DNA of 6,401 nucleotides, taken from assembly GCA_031376425.1 (NCBI GenBank), contig JANMDR010000185.1, forward strand, positions 1 to 6,401, given 5' to 3'. Below, piece after piece: positions 1 to 4,560 of the stretch. Position numbers and translations under genes: made by a program. This DNA is from JANMDR01 sp031376425. GTDB taxonomy: Bacteria; Pseudomonadota; Gammaproteobacteria; Burkholderiales; Usitatibacteraceae. The notes below the pieces were generated by a model. It saw only the letters and a program-made list of their open reading frames with translations. It was not told the origin of the DNA and ran no database searches. Position 1 is the stretch's first letter. The number at the start of each line of letters is the position of its first letter.

Positions 1-2619
1 GTGAGCGGTGGTGATTGGTATGTGAGTGACCAAGGTTCCAGTAGCCGCAGCACGTCACTTAGCTTAATGCCATCATCGGTCTTAAATCAGGCGCTCGTTT
101 ATAAAACGGCGCAGGCTAATATTGTTGATGGCGGCTTGGCCGGTACTATAAACGTCACCACGCGTAAGCCGCTTGATCAAAAAGCCAAATTTACTGGTCA
201 AGTCAGCTTGGGCGCTACTTATGCGACATTACCTGATAAAACCTCACCTAATTTTAACGGCAGTTTTAATTGGAAAAGTGATGCTAATACATTCGGTGTA
301 ATTGGCCAAGTATTTTCAGAAAAACGCTATATGCGGCGTGATTCCGTATCCAGATTTGCTTATGGCACTAGCAGTGGCTGGGGTGAAATTAACACGGCTA
401 CTATGTTGGGTATAACAGATGCTTCATTAGCAGGTACCGGCCTAAAAGCTGCTGATTTAAATGGCGTGCGCCTACCTGGTAGCTTAAGCTCCGAATTTGT
501 TGAAGGTGTGCGTGATCGCACTGGTGGTATGGTCTCTGCACAATATCGCCCTAATGGTCAGCTTGATGTGACGTTGACTGGCTTCCACTCCTCAATGAAT
601 GCCAATAATTTTGGTCGCCTCACATCTGGTGCCATCTACAGTATGTTATTGGGGAAAAGTGAACCGTTTGGTGCAACGGCAGCAACATCGGCTAATACAT
701 CTTCCAACGGCGCACGGGTATTCGCCTCTATCCGTAATCCTGTCATTATTAACACTACTAGCAATTACGGTTTCCCGTTAAGAGTGCTAAAAAGTGCGGA
801 AATTGTTTTTGCTGATGGCGTAACGCCGCAGTATGTGGGAAATTCTGAAGGTTTCTACCGTGATGGGGCTAACGCCACCAGTGGTTTTTGGGATATTGAT
901 ACCAAATATAAGGTCAACGATAGTTGGGTAATCAACGGTTTATTTAGCACCACGCGTGGCGTAGGTATCACTGCACTTGACCAAGGTGCTACTTTCGCCC
1001 GATATGGCACCGGAATCTCTTATGCATTAAATGGTCTGGAGAAAGCACCAGACGTTGCTTATCGCGGTGCTGGGAGTAATCAACCGGTGTTAAATCCTGA
1101 CGGCAGCGGCTATCGGCTCATTAATCGCGGTGCATCCAGTGTACGCACTATTGACCGTGAAGATAGTTTAGCGCTTGATTCTACTTACACCCAAAGTTGG
1201 GGAGTGCTTGCGAGTGTGCAAGCTGGTTGGCGTTTTGCGGACCATAAACGCGAACTTAAGCGTTGGGCACCGTCGCTACGTGTAGCGGCATTAGGTGCGG
1301 CACCCACTGGCGGTTACTCAAATTATCCAAGCAATTTCGGTAGCGGCCTAAACGGCAACAATTGGGATAACACTGGTTTCTTCCTAAACTCAGATGGTCT
1401 AAAAGAATTTATTTCATCGCAATTTAAAGCCACCAGCCCTGAGTGGGAGCGCCGTGTCGTCGGTGAAATTGATATTCGCGAACGGCAAACAGCAGCCTTC
1501 GTTATGCAAAACTTAGAGGGTAATAATTGGTCGGGCAATGTGGGCTTACGTTTTGTTAAAACCCAAATTAACGCCAATATCGTCACCCCAGTAAGAACCG
1601 GCTTATGCCCTAAAATAGAGCCTGGTCAAACAATAGTGCCCTGCGCTGCAGTGCCTGATGCCATTAATTCAGCGGGAGATGGTTCTACCTATTATGATGG
1701 TGTTGCTTTTAACCCATTGCTTGGCGCGGTATATCGCAAAACCCCGACTGATCGGGTGTTCAATGATGTGCTCCCTAGCTTGAATTTACGTTTTGAATTG
1801 CCGAAAGACATGATTGTGCGCGCGGGCCTAAGCCGTAGTATTGGTCGGCAAAACTATAACGTGCTTGGAGCAGGCTTTACCAACCCAATTTGCGATGTCA
1901 CTGGCTGTTCTGTCACGGGGCCAAATCCAGACTTAAAACCATTGCATTCTAATAATGCGGATTTATCATGGGCTTGGTACTTTGCAAAACGTTCCATCGC
2001 GCAAGTAAACCTATTCTCATCTAAAATTGATGGCTACGTAAAAACAGGTGCAAACCGTCAAGAAAATTCGGTAGAGTTGATTGACCCCGCAGATAACACT
2101 GTCAAGCAATTCTTCGTCAACTCATCGTCGCAACAAGGTGCAAAAATTAGCGGCGTAGAACTATCGTATGAACAACCGATATGGGGCGGATTTGGCGGCC
2201 AAGCTAATTGGAGCCGTGCTAAAACCAAAGTAGATGATGGTCGGCCAATGACAGGTGCATCCGAATACGCCGCCAACGTAACGGGATACTATGAAAACGA
2301 TGGCTTTAGCGCCAGACTTTCCTATAACTACCGTGGTAAATATGTAGCAAGCAGCACAGCACCGCTTCCTACTGCTAATAGCCAAAGCACCAGCACCATT
2401 TTAGGCGTAGTGCAACCCACCGCTTTAACGTGGGCGGCACCGGTGTCTAACGTAGCGCTATCGTTAAATTATCGCTACAACAAAAACCTAAGATTCGCCT
2501 TCGACGCCACCAATCTAACCAACCCCGTTCGTGCGCAATACCGGTATTCTGAAGACGAACAGCAGAAACTAGATGTAAGTGGGAGGCAGTATTACTTTAG
2601 TGTGAAGTATAGCTATTAG
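1..2619 (+). CDS. TonB-dependent outer-membrane receptor, 5' end missing
   Basis: This is an outer-membrane beta-barrel that takes up a ligand using energy from TonB-ExbBD. Codon 1 is GTG but is not a credible start: the protein opens inside the plug domain. Residues 28-60 carry the typical plug end, with a VYKTAQA segment and then DGGLAGTINVTTRKPLD (43-59). The signal peptide, TonB box and most of the plug, roughly 100-200 residues, therefore lie upstream. The rest is barrel. GPNPDLKP at 640-647 is characteristic of the Xanthomonas/Caulobacter-type receptors (TIGR01782-like), and the chain ends in an aromatic residue (Tyr872), as outer-membrane barrels do. Cys536/Cys548 and Cys631/Cys636 are close pairs, probably disulfides in external loops. 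The ligand cannot be read from the sequence; relatives are often tied to carbohydrate uptake, but no sugar genes are visible here. The gene ends at TAG 2617-2619 and is followed by a terminator. Family call is firm; substrate is unknown. Confidence 0.95.
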   Translation: MSGGDWYVSDQGSSSRSTSLSLMPSSVLNQALVYKTAQANIVDGGLAGTINVTTRKPLDQKAKFTGQVSLGATYATLPDKTSPNFNGSFNWKSDANTFGVIGQVFSEKRYMRRDSVSRFAYGTSSGWGEINTATMLGITDASLAGTGLKAADLNGVRLPGSLSSEFVEGVRDRTGGMVSAQYRPNGQLDVTLTGFHSSMNANNFGRLTSGAIYSMLLGKSEPFGATAATSANTSSNGARVFASIRNPVIINTTSNYGFPLRVLKSAEIVFADGVTPQYVGNSEGFYRDGANATSGFWDIDTKYKVNDSWVINGLFSTTRGVGITALDQGATFARYGTGISYALNGLEKAPDVAYRGAGSNQPVLNPDGSGYRLINRGASSVRTIDREDSLALDSTYTQSWGVLASVQAGWRFADHKRELKRWAPSLRVAALGAAPTGGYSNYPSNFGSGLNGNNWDNTGFFLNSDGLKEFISSQFKATSPEWERRVVGEIDIRERQTAAFVMQNLEGNNWSGNVGLRFVKTQINANIVTPVRTGLCPKIEPGQTIVPCAAVPDAINSAGDGSTYYDGVAFNPLLGAVYRKTPTDRVFNDVLPSLNLRFELPKDMIVRAGLSRSIGRQNYNVLGAGFTNPICDVTGCSVTGPNPDLKPLHSNNADLSWAWYFAKRSIAQVNLFSSKIDGYVKTGANRQENSVELIDPADNTVKQFFVNSSSQQGAKISGVELSYEQPIWGGFGGQANWSRAKTKVDDGRPMTGASEYAANVTGYYENDGFSARLSYNYRGKYVASSTAPLPTANSQSTSTILGVVQPTALTWAAPVSNVALSLNYRYNKNLRFAFDATNLTNPVRAQYRYSEDEQQKLDVSGRQYYFSVKYSY

Positions 2620-2642
2620 AATTTGCGTGATTGTGATTATCG

Positions 2643-2674
2643 AAAAGCCCTAATTGAGAAGTTAGGGCTTTTTT
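2643..2674. terminator. Rho-independent terminator, probably bidirectional
   Basis: A perfect 11-bp stem, AAAAGCCCTAA (2643-2653) with TTAGGGCTTTT (2662-2672), encloses an 8-nt loop. On the plus strand it runs into a six-T tract (2669-2674), 24 bases after the receptor stop codon. The A-tract on the left arm gives a four-T tract on the other strand, so the same hairpin could also end the convergent ATPase transcript, whose stop codon is about 50 bases away. Confidence 0.9.
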
Positions 2675-2721
2675 ATGTCTGATGGGACTGTATTGCGAAG
2701 GTTGTTTTGGTTTACGTTCTA

Positions 2722-3906
2722 CTATTCCGGCCAGCTCCAGCTTGGCCGTTCTAACTGAGTTTGGCCTTCAATCAGCGTCTGTCCACCGTCTTTATAAAGA
2801 CCAATGCAGTTGCATCCGCGCTCAGCCTTAAGCGCGGCAATAAGCGCTGGAGCATGTGAAATAACCCAAACCTGGGTAACCCGTGCGGCCGCACAAATAA
2901 GGCGCGCCAAAGGGGCCAGCAAGTCTGGATGTAGACTGGTTTCCGGTTCGTTAAGCACCATCAAATTAGGGGGGCGCGGAGAAAGCAGCGCGGCAATCCA
3001 CAACAAATAACGCAAGGTGCCGTCCGAAAGTTCAGCAGCACCTAATAGCCTCAACAGCCCCGCCTGTTTAAACTTTAAGTGAAAACGCCCATCTTCACTT
3101 ACATCTACGGCAATGCGCGCACCCGGAAATGCATCGGCAACCGCTTTTGCCAAAAGGCTTTCGTCACCTACCTCAATAATGGTTTGCAAGGCAGCGGCTA
3201 AGTCACTGCCATCATGACTAAGCACAGGAGTGCGGGTACCCACATGGGCTTGACGTGCAGGTGCTAAATAATCCGTACGAAAATGGTCGTAAAACCGCCA
3301 GCCGCGCAATAGCTCGCGCACCGCAAATACCTCAGGTGTGGCCTGCGGATCGGCCACGGCGGCAAATAAGCTATCGTAAGTTGGCAAGCGTACATCGCTT
3401 ACGTTCCAGCCACGGCCTTCGCGAATTTTTACCGCCGCACCATCCCGTATCACCAACGCCCGCGCTGGCCGAAATGCCTTACCGTCACCACCCGTAGCCC
3501 ATATGCATTCATGCTTAATGATGGGGTCTAAATTAAAAGCGGATGGCCCAAGCGTGCCGAAAATAGGCAACCCCAGCGATATGGCATAACCAAAGTCCGC
3601 CCCTGCAAAGCCTAACTGCAAACGCTTTGACTTATTTTCACCCCCCGTACCTTGCACCGGCACTTCCCCTGTGCGCATTCGGCGCGATACATTGCTTGGC
3701 CCCGCCCAAAACGTAGAGCTAAGCCCACCCTCCCGCGCCAAGGAACCAATCACCCCGCCCTGCGCCGTTTCGGCCAGCAGCCGCAAAGCTCGATATAAAT
3801 TAGATTTGCCGCAACCATTGGCACCAGAAATGAGGTTCAGCCCCTCAAGTGGCATGGTTAAATCGTAAAGCGTGCGATAGTGAGAGACAGCTAGGGTGTG
3901 CAGCAT
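2722..3906 (-). CDS. ABC-type AAA family ATPase (AAA_21 / COG4637-like)
   Basis: A complete 394-residue cytoplasmic ATPase with the SMC/RecF/OLD-type ABC fold. The N-terminus has the usual 'LxxxxYRTLYDL' strand, then Walker A GANGCGKS (28-35). The middle (about 60-280) holds the family insert. The C-terminal half carries the signature LSDGT (293-297), Walker B LMVLNEPE (315-322) with D-loop SLHP (324-327), and the switch histidine in VISHAPAL (His351). The residue before the catalytic Glu is Asn, not Asp; I recall this as normal for the family. There is no TOPRIM, nuclease or other effector domain, and no such gene beside it. The ATG at 3904-3906 is chosen because the first beta-strand begins at once, although no clear Shine-Dalgarno precedes it. 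The coding DNA looks more GC-rich than its neighbours. The role is not known: DNA repair, defence or a stand-alone chromosome function are all possible. Family call is firm, function open. Confidence 0.93.
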   Translation of the reverse strand: MLHTLAVSHYRTLYDLTMPLEGLNLISGANGCGKSNLYRALRLLAETAQGGVIGSLAREGGLSSTFWAGPSNVSRRMRTGEVPVQGTGGENKSKRLQLGFAGADFGYAISLGLPIFGTLGPSAFNLDPIIKHECIWATGGDGKAFRPARALVIRDGAAVKIREGRGWNVSDVRLPTYDSLFAAVADPQATPEVFAVRELLRGWRFYDHFRTDYLAPARQAHVGTRTPVLSHDGSDLAAALQTIIEVGDESLLAKAVADAFPGARIAVDVSEDGRFHLKFKQAGLLRLLGAAELSDGTLRYLLWIAALLSPRPPNLMVLNEPETSLHPDLLAPLARLICAAARVTQVWVISHAPALIAALKAERGCNCIGLYKDGGQTLIEGQTQLERPSWSWPE

Positions 3907-4228
3907 GGGCTTGGTCGCTTAAATAAGAGGCAAAATAGTTTAGGCGCAAAATTGCTTCCATGGGTGCGCATTGGTGCCTTTGAGAAGATACCGGAAAAGC
4001 TAGTAACGTCGCTTAATGTGGTGGCAATTCGCATATTATCTGTACAGCGTTATAAAGAGTATTAGCAGATATTGTTGACATCGCGTATCATCCGCGCTCT
4101 TGGTACTTATTACCGCCATTTTGCCGTTAAGCATACCCATAGGGCAAATACCCATCAGCACACTCATCAAGCCTTCTCATCATCTGCGCAGTAGCGCAAA
4201 ATGCCTGAAATGAGGTGTCTTGCGCGGC
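3907..4228. other. Intergenic stretch, left half
   Basis: About 320 bases between the divergent ATPase and secreted-protein genes with no intact gene. It should hold the ATPase promoter on the minus strand, but I found no good -35/-10 pair there. TTGACA at 4075-4080 has no matching -10 at 16-18 bp on the plus strand. A small hairpin, TGCGC-AGTA-GCGCA (4185-4198), lies to the right and lacks a T-tract. A possible coding remnant at 3943-4065 is listed separately. Confidence 0.6.
3943..4065 (+). pseudogene. Possible C-terminal remnant of a transposase
   Basis: One plus-strand frame is open up to TAG (4063-4065) and reads protein-like over about 40 residues. It includes the segments FEKIPEKLVTSLNVVAIRIL and then SVQRYKEY. 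A Leu-rich helix followed by 'VVAxRIL' near the C-terminus resembles the last helix of IS4/Tn5-family DDE transposases, as I remember them. There is no start codon in frame with a ribosome site, no catalytic region and no terminal inverted repeat, so at best it is a decayed end fragment. A chance open frame in a spacer is an equally fair reading. Confidence 0.2.
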
Positions 4229-4248
4229 ATGTCGCTGATTTGCGACAT
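4229..4248. promoter_or_regulatory. Regulator-binding dyad 1 (distal)
   Basis: A perfect inverted repeat with 7-bp arms, ATGTCGC / GCGACAT, and a 6-bp spacer. It shares its core form TGTCGC-N6-GCGACA with a second site 64 bp downstream. Its centre (about 4238.5) lies near -183 of the start predicted from the sigma-54 element. Both position and symmetry fit a dimeric enhancer-binding activator; the protein itself cannot be named from the sequence. Confidence 0.6.
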
Positions 4249-4293
4249 AAAAAGTCTTTTAAAATCATTGGCTTAGCGAATTCTCATGATACT

Positions 4294-4311
4294 TGTCGCA
4301 AAAAGGTGACA
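4294..4311. promoter_or_regulatory. Regulator-binding dyad 2 (proximal)
   Basis: TGTCGC-AAAAAG-GTGACA: the same left half-site and the same 6-bp spacer as the distal dyad, with one mismatch in the right half-site. Its centre (about 4302.5) lies near -119 of the predicted start, a usual distance for sigma-54 enhancers. The 64-bp step from the distal site is about six helical turns, which would put both dimers on the same face of the DNA. Confidence 0.6.
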
Positions 4312-4395
4312 GTATTTTCACATACAAGTAATTTAAGCACCTTAGTAATTTAATATTTTTCGCTAAGTCTTTGAAATATAAAAGCATTAAAAAGT

Positions 4396-4411
4396 TGGCA
4401 TGATGTCTGCT
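4396..4411 (+). promoter_or_regulatory. Candidate sigma-54 (RpoN) -24/-12 promoter
   Basis: TGGCATG-ATGT-CTGCT matches the RpoN consensus TGGCACG-N4-TTGCW with one mismatch in each half. The invariant GG (4397-4398) and GC (4409-4410) have the exact 12-bp offset that sigma-54 needs. Transcription would start near 4422, leaving a leader of about 50 bases before the ATG at 4474. Two matching dyads upstream support it, and no good sigma-70 promoter is seen between them and the gene. Confidence 0.65.
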
Positions 4412-4457
4412 ACGCCCTTAAGTACCTTAAGTGAACCGTCATCAAAATCGTTAAAAT

Positions 4458-4468
4458 AAGAGGTAGGA
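4458..4468 (+). promoter_or_regulatory. Ribosome-binding site of the secreted-protein gene
   Basis: The purine-rich run AAGAGGTAGGA offers two overlapping Shine-Dalgarno matches: AGGA ends 5 bases before the ATG and AAGAGG ends 10 bases before it. It fixes the start at 4474, which is directly followed by a typical signal peptide. Confidence 0.8.
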
Positions 4469-4473
4469 ATTCA

Positions 4474-4560
4474 ATGAAAAAATTTCTAAGTTGTATTCAG
4501 GCATGGGCTGGCGTACTTATTACGCTCACCGTTATGGCGCTGTCGGGCGCGGCCCTAGCG
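4474..4560 (+). other. Signal peptide coding segment
   Basis: Residues 1-29: positive start (MKK), then a hydrophobic stretch (about 12-28) and an ALA|Q cleavage site after Ala29. The Cys at position 7 is not in a lipobox, so Sec export with signal peptidase I cleavage is expected, not a lipoprotein. Confidence 0.88.

Noticed and set aside
1..3. GTG at the window edge as the receptor's start codon
   Set aside because: The translation begins in the middle of the plug domain with no signal peptide; the gene simply enters from upstream.
1323..2385. Minus-strand open frames inside the receptor gene
   Set aside because: They overlap a well-matched receptor coding region, lack family features and have no promoter or ribosome site of note.
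4035..4040. GATAAT on the minus strand as the -10 of the ATPase gene
   Set aside because: No recognisable -35 hexamer at the right distance, and the leader would be about 130 bases. Too weak to list as a promoter.
4075..4080. Perfect TTGACA -35 box in the spacer
   Set aside because: No -10-like hexamer lies 16-18 bp downstream; the nearest weak candidate is over 20 bp away, and no gene follows within reach.
4185..4198. Hairpin TGCGC-AGTA-GCGCA considered as a terminator
   Set aside because: Five-bp stem with no T-tract on either strand and no gene ending nearby.
4416..4432. Short direct repeat CCTTAAGT, two copies at a 9-bp step, over the predicted start of transcription
   Set aside because: Eight-base repeat in a low-complexity stretch; no known operator form recognised.
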